A stretch of 64,000 bases of DNA, taken from contig CP001622.1 in NCBI GenBank assembly GCA_000023185.1, positions 2,356,001 to 2,420,000 on the forward strand, written 5' to 3'. Source of the DNA: Rhizobium leguminosarum bv. trifolii WSM1325. GTDB taxonomy: Bacteria; Pseudomonadota; Alphaproteobacteria; Rhizobiales; Rhizobiaceae. Position numbers and translations under genes: made by a program. This document shows, piece by piece, positions 1 to 7,834 of this stretch (positions within the stretch are counted from its first letter, which is position 1; every line of letters starts with the position of its first letter). The notes under the pieces were generated by a model that searched no databases, was not told the DNA's origin, and saw only the letters and a program-made list of their open reading frames with translations.

Positions 1-45
1 GCCGTCATTCTCGGCCAGCTCAGCATACGGCAAAGAGCCGATTGA
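1..45 (+). CDS. 3' end of an unidentified upstream gene (partial)
   Basis: The frame from base 1 stays open to a TGA at 43-45 and would give the last 14 residues of a protein that begins outside the window. There is too little to identify it, and a chance open stretch of this length is quite possible. Confidence 0.2.
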   Translation, partial: AVILGQLSIRQRAD

Positions 46-115
46 CCGTTTTGTTCAAGACGCTGCTGGCCGGTCTGTTATTCTGACGAAACCAAATGCC
101 AGGGACCTGCAAGCC

Positions 116-514
116 ATGTCGACAATGCCCGCGAAAATCCTACACCTGTCGATAGAGCGCGACTGGCGCGACGTCTATGACTTCGCCGGCAAGCCAGAGA
201 ACATGCCGCTCTGGGCCTCCGGCCTTGCGACCGGCTTAGAGACTCACGGCGCCGACTGGATCGCCCACGGCGCTCTCGGCAGCGTCAAGGTGAGCTTCGT
301 TCCTGCCAATGAATTCGGCGTGATCGACCATACGGTGACGATCGAATCCGGCCTCAGGGTTTATAATGCTCTGCGCATCGTGCCGAACGGCGATGGCTGC
401 GAGGTCATGTTCACGCTGCTGCGCCTACCCGGCATGACCGACACACAGTTTTCCGCCGATGCCGCCCATGTCGAGAAGGATCTCGCCATGCTGAAAGCCC
501 TGATGGAGAGATAG
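116..514 (+). CDS. SRPBCC-fold (polyketide cyclase/START-like) protein
   Basis: This 132-residue protein has the size and pattern of small SRPBCC proteins, which bind hydrophobic ligands in a helix-grip fold. The N-terminal part (ILHLSIERDWRDVYDF, then PENMPLWASGL) matches the first strand and helices of the family. A run of beta strands and a long C-terminal helix (about 112-132) follow. No catalytic residue can be assigned. The stop codon is directly followed by the ATG of the VOC-family gene, so the two are almost certainly co-transcribed. There is a second in-frame Met at codon 4, so the start is uncertain by three codons. Family call by eye, moderately sure; substrate unknown. Confidence 0.75.
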   Translation: MSTMPAKILHLSIERDWRDVYDFAGKPENMPLWASGLATGLETHGADWIAHGALGSVKVSFVPANEFGVIDHTVTIESGLRVYNALRIVPNGDGCEVMFTLLRLPGMTDTQFSADAAHVEKDLAMLKALMER

Positions 515-877
515 ATGGCCGAGAAGACAGAAAACCACGACCGCCGCATCGACTATGTCGAATTCAACGTCGCCGACATCGCCGCCGCCAAAGCCTTTTA
601 CGGCTCGGCCTTCGGCTGGCGCTTCACCGATTACGGCCCCAATTATTGCGAATTCGACGATGGCCGGTTGAAGGGCGGCTTTTCCGATTTCGGACCGGTG
701 CGGCCGGGCGGCGGCCCGCTCGTCGTCGTCTATGCCAGTGATCTGGAAGAAGTGCTGACCTCAGTCGAAAGAGCCGGCGGCACGATCTGCCGGCCGATCA
801 CCGATTTTCCCGGCGGCCGTCGCTTCCACTTCCTCGACCGCGATGGTTACGAGCTCGCCGTCTGGGCGGCTGCTTAG
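515..877 (+). CDS. VOC-family (glyoxalase/bleomycin-resistance fold) protein
   Basis: The 120-residue product has one vicinal-oxygen-chelate module pair. It opens with YVEFNVADIAAAKAFYGSAF, which is the classic first beta-alpha unit. It then has FGWRFTDYGPNYCEF, the PLVVVYASDLEEVLTSVE unit and a closing FHFLDRDGYELAVW strand. Such proteins act as lyases, dioxygenases or resistance proteins, and the sequence does not say which. It abuts the preceding SRPBCC gene with no spacer (stop at 512-514, ATG at 515), so the pair forms one transcription unit. The two folds often occur together in small uncharacterised operons. Confidence 0.85.
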   Translation: MAEKTENHDRRIDYVEFNVADIAAAKAFYGSAFGWRFTDYGPNYCEFDDGRLKGGFSDFGPVRPGGGPLVVVYASDLEEVLTSVERAGGTICRPITDFPGGRRFHFLDRDGYELAVWAAA

Positions 878-932
878 CCAGACTGCCCGAGGCAGCCGAG
901 TTGGTCAGGCTGCCTAAGGCTGCCGACCTAGA

Positions 933-1649
933 TCAGGCAGTCTGCGACAGCCGATCGAGATCTTCCATGACGAGCAGGGCGCCGATCACCGTACCGCCCG
1001 CATCGCGCAGCGGCGACATGCGACAGCGCACCTGCCGCGATTTGCCGCTGCCCGCCGAGCGCTCATAGGAATAGTCGATCTGTTCGCCGGCAAAACAGGC
1101 GTCGAGCTTATGCTTGGCGCATTCGGCAAACCGCTCCTCGCCGATGAATTCGGAAAGGTGACGGCCGATGAGCTCCATCGGCTTCCTGTTGAGATGGGCG
1201 CTGTTGGCTGGATTGGAATAGAGGTAGCGATAGTCCCTTGTCAGCACCGCCACGCGATCCGGTAGGCTTTCCAGGATTACCGCGTTGAGGAACTGGCCAT
1301 TGTCGGTATCAGGCACATAGGCTGGCGGCGGCTCGATGCGCACATCCTGCGGCGAAGGCACGCGCCAGTCCGGCCCATGTGCCCCGAAATAGCGGTCGAG
1401 CAGGTAGGAAAGCACCGACGTGTGCTCCGTGACGCTGGCGCTGTCGTCGGCATCCTGGCTGATCAGATGGCTCACAAACTGTAGCTGCATGTAGACTTCG
1501 AGCAGATTGACTGCCCGGTAGGCGAGGATTGCCTCGACCAGCGGCTCGACATGGCGGTCGAGCGCCGTGACACGTTGATCGTCGCCCAGGCGTATGGCTT
1601 CCTCGATTTGCACGCAACGCAAGGAAAAAGCTCGAAAAAGCTCCAGCAA
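933..1649 (-). CDS. PAS-domain protein of unknown output
   Basis: A 238-residue cytoplasmic protein. The C-terminal half (about 125-235) is a PAS domain: VILESLPDRVAVLTRDYRYLYSN, then the NRKPMELIGRHLSEFIGEE segment, and a closing VIGALLVMEDLD strand. The N-terminal half is helical and has no recognised domain. There is no kinase, GGDEF or DNA-binding output, so it may signal through a partner. The start is a TTG at 1649, preceded by GGAGG four bases upstream. No ATG lies in a better position. It is transcribed convergently with the VOC gene. Function unknown. Confidence 0.7.
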   Translation of the reverse strand: MLELFRAFSLRCVQIEEAIRLGDDQRVTALDRHVEPLVEAILAYRAVNLLEVYMQLQFVSHLISQDADDSASVTEHTSVLSYLLDRYFGAHGPDWRVPSPQDVRIEPPPAYVPDTDNGQFLNAVILESLPDRVAVLTRDYRYLYSNPANSAHLNRKPMELIGRHLSEFIGEERFAECAKHKLDACFAGEQIDYSYERSAGSGKSRQVRCRMSPLRDAGGTVIGALLVMEDLDRLSQTA

Positions 1650-1841
1650 GACGCCTCCACTCCCATTGTCCCAAGAGACGAGTCCGAAACCTCACATGGC
1701 TGCATTTCCCAAAAATGCGCCTTCCGGTAGACATTATTCGCGTCTTGGTGGTGACGGGTAACATGAAGTGCCCTCAGATTCAATCCGAGAGCACCTGCCG
1801 CTTTTCACCGCTGATAAATGGGGGTGGACCTTTTTTAGAGT

Positions 1842-1881
1842 ATGATGCCGAAAAGTGTCAGCGGTTTTCGGGCGACATCAT
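1842..1881 (-). repeat. Rhizobial palindromic repeat, copy 1
   Basis: The arms ATGATGCCG (1842-1850) and CGACATCAT (1873-1881) pair with one mismatch. The core between them, read on the minus strand, is a variant of the AAAACCGCTG...ACTTTT core also seen near 7.0, 45.9 and 50.75 kb. The copy lies just downstream of lpxXL, and a Rho-independent stop role is possible but not shown. Confidence 0.7.
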
Positions 1882-1911
1882 GCTCCAACTATTATTCTGG
1901 AGCATCCTATT

Positions 1912-2847
1912 CTAAGGCGCGAGCGTCTGCTTGATCTGCCAGCGGTCGTGATACCAGAGCCACTGTTCCGGATATTCCCGCACCCAGCTTTCCACCTTGT
2001 CGTTGAGCAGCTGGGCGGCGGCCGGCAGGTCGAGGTTGCCCTTGGCATCGCGCGGCATGTCCAGCCGCGGCTCGATTTCCAGCCGGTAGCGATTTCCCGG
2101 CAGCCGGATGCAGCGCGCTGGATAGACTTCGCAGTCGAACTGACGCACCAGCTTCGGCAGCAGCGGATTGGTCTTGACATCGCGCCCGAAGAAGGTGCCC
2201 TTCAGCCCCTTGCGGAATTTCTGATCGACCAGCACGCCCACGCCCTGACCTGCTTCCAACTGACGGGCGAGCGCGAAAGACGAGCCTGCGTGCGAGGGCA
2301 CCAGCTTGCCCATGCGGGCGCTCCGGAAGTCGAACACCTTCTTGGCGACATAAGGATTATTCGGCGGCCGAAAGAGCACGGTCACGGTGAGCCCGAAGGC
2401 GGCTCCCGCCACCGGCAGCAGCTCGAAATTGGCGGTATGTCCGGTAAAGACGATGAAGGGGCGCGGATTGTCACGCAGGTCGAGGAAGATCGGGACGCCC
2501 GACACCTCCACCCTGCCCGGCTCCGACTTTTCAGGATCATAGTCGAACAACTGGTCGAGGAAGACGTATTCCGCAGCAAGCCGGCCCATATTGCCCCAGC
2601 TGGCGAGCGCGATCTCCTCGATCTCGGCCTCGCGCTTCTCGGGAAAGGCGTTGCGCAGATTGGTCAGCATCAATCTGTGGCGGCCGGTCAGCCGGCCGAG
2701 GCGTCGCATCATCCTGTCGGCAAAGCGGATCGCGCCATCGGCCGGAAACAGCTTCAGGAAATTCATGAAGCCGAACATCAGCTGAGCCACCAGCCATTGC
2801 TGGAAATTCCTGAGCGCCAGAACGATCCGGGTGATGAAAAGCTTCAC
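1912..2847 (-). CDS. lpxXL: Lipid A very-long-chain (C28) acyltransferase LpxXL
   Basis: A 311-residue LpxL/HtrB-family acyltransferase with a short hydrophobic N-terminus. The catalytic HX4E motif is in FTGHTANFELLP (about 137-142), followed by the family landmarks VLFRPPNNPYV and GVGVLVDQKFRKG. In Rhizobium, LpxXL moves the 27-hydroxyoctacosanoyl chain from AcpXL onto the lipid A precursor at the inner face of the inner membrane. It is the last gene of the acpXL-to-lpxXL locus and starts four bases after the adh2XL stop. That context separates it from the ordinary lauroyl-transferase LpxL. The gene order matches the established R. leguminosarum locus. Confidence 0.93.
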   Translation of the reverse strand: MKLFITRIVLALRNFQQWLVAQLMFGFMNFLKLFPADGAIRFADRMMRRLGRLTGRHRLMLTNLRNAFPEKREAEIEEIALASWGNMGRLAAEYVFLDQLFDYDPEKSEPGRVEVSGVPIFLDLRDNPRPFIVFTGHTANFELLPVAGAAFGLTVTVLFRPPNNPYVAKKVFDFRSARMGKLVPSHAGSSFALARQLEAGQGVGVLVDQKFRKGLKGTFFGRDVKTNPLLPKLVRQFDCEVYPARCIRLPGNRYRLEIEPRLDMPRDAKGNLDLPAAAQLLNDKVESWVREYPEQWLWYHDRWQIKQTLAP

Positions 2848-2851
2848 GCGG

Positions 2852-3901
2852 TCAATCCATCTTCAGGATGATCTTGCCGAAGATCTGGCGCGATTCCATC
2901 CGCTCCAGCGCCCGGTCGATATCGCTGAAGCTGACCTCGGTATCGATGACGGGATGGACGAGCCCGCGGCCCATCTTCTGCATCGCATTCGCCATGTTCT
3001 CCATGCGGCAGCCGAAGGAACCGAAGAGCTTGAGTTGTTGCTGGAACAGCATCATCAGGTTCATCTCAGTGGAAACACCCGAGGTCGAGCCGCAGGTGAC
3101 GAGGCGCCCGCCGCGCTTCATGCAGAGCATCGAGCCTGCCCAGGTGTCCTTGCCTACATGTTCGAAAACGACGTCGACGCCCTTCTTCTTGGTGAGCTTG
3201 CGCACCACGCCTTCGAAACGGTCGGTGCGGTAGTTGATAACGTGATCGGCGCCGAGCGCCTTGGCCTTCTCGATCTTGTCGTCCGAACCGACCGTGGTGA
3301 TGACGGTGCAGCCGATCTTCTTGGCAAGCTGGATCGCCGCCGTGCCGATGCCGGAGCCGCCGGCATGGACGAGGATCGTCTCGCCCGGCTCAAGCTTGGC
3401 ATTGTCGAACAGCATGTGCTCGACCGTGCCGAAAGTGACCGGAGCAAGCGCCGCGCCGATCGCGTCGACGCCGGGAGGGGCTGGCACCAGCAGGCGCGCC
3501 GGCAGGTTGACCTTCTCCTGGGCGAAGCCGTCGAGATGGAAGCCGTGCACGCCGGAGACATGTTCGCAGAGATTGTCGCGGCCTTCGCGGCAGGGGCGGC
3601 AGAGGCCGCAGGTGCGCGCGCCGTAGATGGAGACGAGCTGGCCCGGCAGCACGTTGGCAACGCCCGGCCCGATCGCCTCGACGACGCCAGAAGCTTCGGC
3701 ACCGATAACCAGCGGCATCTTGCGCTTGGCGAATGCCATGCCGCGCCAGCCCCAGACGTCGATATGGTTGAGCGCCACCGCCTTGACGCGCAGCGTCACC
3801 TCGCCGGCACCAGGAGCGTCCGGTTCCGGCAGGTCGGTGATCTCAAGCTTGCGGTCATCGATCAGTTGCAAAGCGCGCATGGCAAAATCCCTCGCCTTCA
3901 A
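2852..3901 (-). CDS. adh2XL: Zinc-type medium-chain alcohol dehydrogenase of the C28 acyl locus
   Basis: A 349-residue medium-chain dehydrogenase/reductase. The structural-zinc cluster is visible as CGLCRPCREGRDNLC (about 97-111), and the NAD(P)-binding glycine turn as HAGGSGIGTAAIQLAKK (about 175). The usual catalytic-zinc start CGTDxH is replaced by NHIDVWGW, so the catalytic metal site may be altered, as in quinone-reductase-like members. It lies between fabF1XL and lpxXL with 4-35 base gaps, in the position of adh2XL in R. leguminosarum. There it is thought to take part in making the long (omega-1)-hydroxy chain, though its exact reaction is not established. Confidence 0.88.
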   Translation of the reverse strand: MKARDFAMRALQLIDDRKLEITDLPEPDAPGAGEVTLRVKAVALNHIDVWGWRGMAFAKRKMPLVIGAEASGVVEAIGPGVANVLPGQLVSIYGARTCGLCRPCREGRDNLCEHVSGVHGFHLDGFAQEKVNLPARLLVPAPPGVDAIGAALAPVTFGTVEHMLFDNAKLEPGETILVHAGGSGIGTAAIQLAKKIGCTVITTVGSDDKIEKAKALGADHVINYRTDRFEGVVRKLTKKKGVDVVFEHVGKDTWAGSMLCMKRGGRLVTCGSTSGVSTEMNLMMLFQQQLKLFGSFGCRMENMANAMQKMGRGLVHPVIDTEVSFSDIDRALERMESRQIFGKIILKMD

Positions 3902-3936
3902 GACGGTCTTCTTGTTTTGAAATTGTCGCGAACCGC

Positions 3937-5232
3937 TTAAGCCGGTTCGAGCGCCATGACAAGGCTGGCATTCTGCCCGCCGAAGCCGAAGGAGTTGGAA
4001 AGCACGGCTGAAACCTGGGCTTCCCGCTTCTTGTTCGGCACGACATCGAGAACGATCGACGGATCGGGGTTGTTGTAGTTGATCGTCGGCGGCAGCGTTC
4101 CAGTCAACATCGTCTGCAGCGAGAACACCGCCTCGACGGCACCCGCCGCTGTCAGCGTATGGCCGATCATCGACTTGTTCGACGAAACCGGAATGCCGAC
4201 AAGCCGATCGCCGAACACGGCCGACATCGCGCCATACTCCATCTTGTCGTTCTCCGGCGTCGAGGTGCCGTGCGCATTAATGTAGCCGATGCCGCTCTCG
4301 TCGATGCCGGCATCGGCAAGGGCCGCGCGGATCGTCGCGATTGCCGGGCCGCCATCGGGCGACGACCGGGTGCGGTGGAAGCTGTCGGCCTTGTCGCCAG
4401 CGCCCTTCATGATGCCGAGCACCTTGGCGCCGCGGGCGACCGCTGATTCCAGCGATTCCAGCACCAGCGTCGCCGCGCCTTCGGCGATGACGAAGCCGTC
4501 GCGATCCTTGCTGAACGGCTTGGAAGCCTTGGTCGGCGGATCGTTCTGTGTCGAAAGAGCTGACAGCAACGAGAAGCGGATCAGCGCTTCGGCACTCAGC
4601 GATCCATCGGTCGCGACCGTCAGTGCGCGATCGCTGCGGCCTTGGCGGATCGCCTCGATGCCGAGCTGGATCGCCGTGACGCCGGAGGCGCAGGCGGTCG
4701 ACAGCGTGACGGGAAGGCCGCGGGTGCCGAACCGGTCGGCAAGGCGCTCGGAAATCGCACCGAACAGGGCCGCCTCATGGAAGGCCGGATCCGGACGCTG
4801 GCGCAGCGCCGTCAGGAAGCGCTCATAGGCATCCCCCGGATGGTCGGAAGCCGGCGAACGGTCGGCAAGCTCGAAGCGCGCACTCCACTCCGGCTCGATC
4901 GGCGGGGCGGCGAGGAATAGCGGGCCGTTGAAATCGCCGGAAAGGCCGGCGTCGGCGAGCGCCTCGATCGTCGTTTCGCGGGCGAAGGCATAGGAGCGCT
5001 CGACGGCGTTCGGCAACGGAATGCCGATGAAATCGACGGTGCCGGCGATCCGCGTCGACAGGCCCTCGGTCGGGAAGCGGTTGATCTCGTGGATGCCCGA
5101 TGTGCCGGAGGTAAGGGCTGCCCAGTTGTCACTGAGGCCCTGGCCGAGCGAAGTGATGATGCCCATGCCGGTTACGGCGACGATCGGACGGCCGAGATGA
5201 TCCTGGTAAGCGGAAGCTGTCATATCTCTCAC
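3937..5232 (-). CDS. fabF1XL: Beta-ketoacyl-ACP synthase II, catalytic partner (FabF1XL)
   Basis: A 431-residue condensing enzyme of the FabF type. All three active-site residues are present: Cys in LSTACASGVTAI (about 180), His in NAHGTSTPENDKMEYG, and His in SNKSMIGHTLTAAGA. It should extend acyl chains on the dedicated carrier AcpXL toward C28. It is followed by adh2XL and preceded, with a three-base gap, by a second condensing-enzyme gene whose product lacks the nucleophile (see fabF2XL). The pair therefore looks like a KS-alpha/KS-beta arrangement. The start at 5232 is an ATG directly after the fabF2XL stop. Confidence 0.93.
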   Translation of the reverse strand: MRDMTASAYQDHLGRPIVAVTGMGIITSLGQGLSDNWAALTSGTSGIHEINRFPTEGLSTRIAGTVDFIGIPLPNAVERSYAFARETTIEALADAGLSGDFNGPLFLAAPPIEPEWSARFELADRSPASDHPGDAYERFLTALRQRPDPAFHEAALFGAISERLADRFGTRGLPVTLSTACASGVTAIQLGIEAIRQGRSDRALTVATDGSLSAEALIRFSLLSALSTQNDPPTKASKPFSKDRDGFVIAEGAATLVLESLESAVARGAKVLGIMKGAGDKADSFHRTRSSPDGGPAIATIRAALADAGIDESGIGYINAHGTSTPENDKMEYGAMSAVFGDRLVGIPVSSNKSMIGHTLTAAGAVEAVFSLQTMLTGTLPPTINYNNPDPSIVLDVVPNKKREAQVSAVLSNSFGFGGQNASLVMALEPA

Positions 5233-5235
5233 TCC

Positions 5236-6441
5236 TCACGCATCTGCGGAAAGAACGGCAACGCCCTCGCCGCGCTGGTGTCCGACCATGGTCACGACGG
5301 CGGCGGTGATCCCTGCCCGCATCGGCGCCTCATGGGCGGCGTCGAATGGCGGAACCTTGGCCTTGCCGTCGACGGCAAGGGCGGCGAGCGCAAGACCCAG
5401 CGTAAACTGCGTCTCGATCGTATGGCCGGTGACGCCGCCGAAGCCGCGGATCGCAACGTCCGGCAATTGATGCTCGAGCACCGCCCGCTCGCGGGCGGCA
5501 AGATCGTGCATGCCGGTCGATCCGGAAAAGATCGCCGTGCTTTCAGTGGCAAGCCCGGCAGCCGGCGCCAAAAGCCGCTCCAGCCGGACTTCGAGATTGC
5601 CGGAATTGCGATTGCCGCGGTCGCCCTCGACTGCATCGATGACGGCATAGATATGGGCGCCGCGGGCTTCGGCGTGTTTGCGCGATTCCAGCACCAGGAA
5701 GGCGCCTGCCGAACCGGTGATCATGCCGCCGCCGTCGCTCGGCCTGCGCGACCAGAGCGGCACCCAGTCGCCGCGCGCATGAGCGCCGATCGCCTCGGTG
5801 AGCAGGATCATGTCGGGCCGTTCGGCCGCGAAGGCGCCTCCAACAAGTGCATGTGAGGATTCGCCTGATTTGATGCGGTAGAAGGCGGTCTCGACGGCGG
5901 ATATGCCGGCTGCTTCCTCGCCCATGAAGGTACGCGACGAGCCGGTGACCTTGTGCACGATCGAGATATTGCCGGCGAGCAGGTTGGAAAGCTGGGCGAG
6001 GAACAGCGTCGGCCTCAGCTCGGTCGTCAGCTTCTCGTTGAGCAGCAACTCGCGGTCATTGCGCTTCAGCGCCTCGTCGACGATCAGCGTGTCGACATTG
6101 ATGTCGCGCTCGCCGCCGCCGGCCGCCACGATCATGTCCATCGTGCCGCAGGCCTCGATATCGTCCTTGAAACCGGCATCGTCGAGCGCAAGGCCGGCGG
6201 CGAAGACGCCGATGCGCTGCCAGTTCTCCATCTGGCGTTGATCGCCGCGCTTGGCGATCTGCTGCGACCAGTCGATCTCGGGCAGCGGATGCACCGGATA
6301 GGGCTTGAACTTTTCGGTCTCGACGATCGCTTTGGGCGCACTGGCGGCCGAAAGCAGCGCGATATGCGCATCCTTGCCAACGCCCTGACAGGTGACGATG
6401 CCGATGCCCGAGATGACGACGTCGTTTGCAGCCTTGCTCAT
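5236..6441 (-). CDS. fabF2XL: FabF-like protein without the catalytic cysteine (FabF2XL)
   Basis: A 401-residue protein with the thiolase fold of beta-ketoacyl-ACP synthases, but without the nucleophile. Where FabF1XL has TACASG, this protein reads FMGEEAAG. Aligned by hand from the downstream KSGES...HAL block, the Cys position holds Glu. The first catalytic His motif (NAHGTST) is replaced by FSGSTGMHD, while a Gly-His in GGVTGHTIET survives. It is therefore probably a chain-length-type partner of FabF1XL rather than an active synthase. The start overlaps the fabZXL stop by ATGA. Order and size match fabF2XL of R. leguminosarum. Confidence 0.88.
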   Translation of the reverse strand: MSKAANDVVISGIGIVTCQGVGKDAHIALLSAASAPKAIVETEKFKPYPVHPLPEIDWSQQIAKRGDQRQMENWQRIGVFAAGLALDDAGFKDDIEACGTMDMIVAAGGGERDINVDTLIVDEALKRNDRELLLNEKLTTELRPTLFLAQLSNLLAGNISIVHKVTGSSRTFMGEEAAGISAVETAFYRIKSGESSHALVGGAFAAERPDMILLTEAIGAHARGDWVPLWSRRPSDGGGMITGSAGAFLVLESRKHAEARGAHIYAVIDAVEGDRGNRNSGNLEVRLERLLAPAAGLATESTAIFSGSTGMHDLAARERAVLEHQLPDVAIRGFGGVTGHTIETQFTLGLALAALAVDGKAKVPPFDAAHEAPMRAGITAAVVTMVGHQRGEGVAVLSADA

Positions 6442-6920
6442 CCAATCACTCCCTGCGCCGCGATCGCCTCGAGAAGCCCGATCTCGCCGGCACGTTTCTT
6501 CACGATATCGCCGAGCGGCACCTCGGAAAACGGCATGGTGCGCAGTTTCAGCTGCGCATCGCAGACCTTCTTGCCGCCGCTGGTGATTCTAGCCTTGGTG
6601 ACCGCGAAACCCGAACCGTCATGCTCGAGCACCGCCTCGATGTCGAGCACGGCTTCCGGTTCGACGAAGGTGCGCATCTTGGCGCCGTCGACCGTCATCA
6701 GGAAGGGCATGGCGGCAAAATTGGTGACGGCAAGCACCAGCATGCCGGAGGCCTGGGCCATGGTCTCGATCAGCAGCACGCCGGGAACGAGCGGCATGCC
6801 GGGAAAATGACCCTCGAAGACGGGGCTCTTCGCCGGCACGACGGATCGCGCCTTAAGCGTGCCCTTCTTCAGGTCCACCGCTTCGACGCGGTCAATCATC
6901 TGGAAATATTCCAGCAGCAT
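6438..6920 (-). CDS. fabZXL: 3-hydroxyacyl-ACP dehydratase of the C28 pathway (FabZXL)
   Basis: A 160-residue hot-dog-fold dehydratase. The catalytic His is in VFEGHFPGMPLVPGVLL (about 39) and the catalytic acid in LIETMAQASG (about 53), spaced as in FabZ. It removes water from 3-hydroxyacyl-AcpXL during elongation. It overlaps fabF2XL by four bases and sits 203 bases downstream of acpXL, separated by a palindromic repeat. The genes may share one transcript, or fabZXL may have its own promoter. Confidence 0.92.
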   Translation of the reverse strand: MLLEYFQMIDRVEAVDLKKGTLKARSVVPAKSPVFEGHFPGMPLVPGVLLIETMAQASGMLVLAVTNFAAMPFLMTVDGAKMRTFVEPEAVLDIEAVLEHDGSGFAVTKARITSGGKKVCDAQLKLRTMPFSEVPLGDIVKKRAGEIGLLEAIAAQGVIG

Positions 6921-7004
6921 TCGGATCCTCCGGCCCGACAGGCAAGATCCGCCCGCCGGTGACGCCTAAAGCGCGTCTGGTTCGCACTTTAGGTCTTTGT
7001 TTTA

Positions 7005-7051
7005 TGCATGCCGTTGTCCCAAAACCGCTGCGCACTTTTGGCCGGCATGCA
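7005..7051 (+). repeat. Rhizobial palindromic repeat, copy 2
   Basis: Perfect 9-base arms TGCATGCCG (7005-7013) and CGGCATGCA (7043-7051) enclose a core reading AAAACCGCTGCGCACTTTTG. The copy lies between acpXL and fabZXL, inside the presumed transcript. An mRNA hairpin here could separate expression of the carrier protein from the enzymes. Confidence 0.8.
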
Positions 7052-7123
7052 CTAGTTAGGAACGAAACCGCCCGGCCGCCATATTCACGGCGGCAGGGCG
7101 TTCAAAAAAGACTGTTATATCGC

Positions 7124-7402
7124 TCAGGCCTTGGCTGCTTTGAGCTCGTCGATCTTGGCGCAGAGGTTCTTCAGCACGAAGTATTCTTCGGTGGAAACCT
7201 TGCCTTCGTTGACTTCCTGCGTCCACTTTTCGAGCGGGATCTTGATGCCGAATTCCTTGTCGATCGCAAAGACGATGTCGAGGAAATCGAGGCTGTCGAT
7301 ACCGAGGTCGTCGATCGTATGGCTCTCCGGCGTGATCGTCGCGCGGTCGATCTCGCTGGTTTCTGCAATAATGTCGGCAACTTTATCGAATGTAGCGGTC
7401 AC
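7124..7402 (-). CDS. acpXL: Dedicated acyl carrier protein AcpXL
   Basis: A 92-residue acyl carrier protein. The phosphopantetheine-accepting serine is in [15 protein letters not shown] (about residue 37). The C-terminal part ([20 protein letters not shown]) is longer than in AcpP and typical of AcpXL, which carries the growing 27-hydroxyoctacosanoate chain for LpxXL. I chose the GTG at 7402: TGAGG lies eight bases upstream and the protein then has the usual 92-residue length. The frame stays open for 21 more codons upstream, but those do not look like ACP sequence. Confidence 0.95.
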
Positions 7403-7674
7403 GCGCTGTACCTCATGAAATGACGATTTAAACCCCCTCATAGGCAAATCCATTTCAAAAGCCAATGCTTTCGTCCCGGCGTTGCGGCAATTTGCCGGCT
7501 GGGTGTTGCCTAAACAGCAATGGAATGCCGGCCTTTGCCGTCACCCAGGGCGCGAGGCGACGCTGCTGCAGAAAACCCGTCTCGCCGGCGAGGGCGAAGA
7601 AGCCGTCCGAATCAAACCCGCGGACGGCCTCGTCTCGACGCCGCACTTCCAATAACAGCCAGGGCACGCAAACT

Positions 7675-7688
7675 TTGATCTGGATCAA
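7675..7688 (+). promoter_or_regulatory. Distal FNR/FixK box (anaerobox) of fnrN
   Basis: Perfect TTGAT-CTGG-ATCAA. Its centre is 32 bases from the second box. If the proximal box sits at -12.5, this one falls at -44.5, an activating position. That geometry equals the known autoregulated fnrN promoter of R. leguminosarum. Confidence 0.9.
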
Positions 7689-7706
7689 ATCGCGATCCGG
7701 CCAAAA

Positions 7707-7720
7707 TTGATAATCATCAA
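7707..7720 (+). promoter_or_regulatory. Proximal FNR/FixK box (anaerobox) of fnrN
   Basis: Perfect TTGAT-AATC-ATCAA. With a predicted transcription start near 7726 it would cover the -10 region and act as an autorepression site, as described for fnrN. Confidence 0.9.
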
Positions 7721-7834
7721 GCCGCGCTGGAAGAAATCGGGATAGCCGAACCCGCAATCGCGGCGTAATCGTCTAGGGTATGCCCGGCATGCGCAACCAC
7801 ACCCGGCACATGCGGATTTCGAAGGGATCAGGAC

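Larger units (their letters stand above)
7403..7834. other. Divergent acpXL/fnrN control region
   Basis: This 432-base stretch separates acpXL (minus) from fnrN (plus). The fnrN side holds two perfect anaeroboxes, listed separately. The acpXL side (7403-7600) shows no motif I can name. A 100-codon open frame on the minus strand (7455-7757) runs through both anaeroboxes and looks spurious. Confidence 0.6.

Noticed and set aside
7455..7757. A 100-codon minus-strand frame upstream of acpXL
   Set aside because: It runs through both fnrN anaeroboxes and has no family features.
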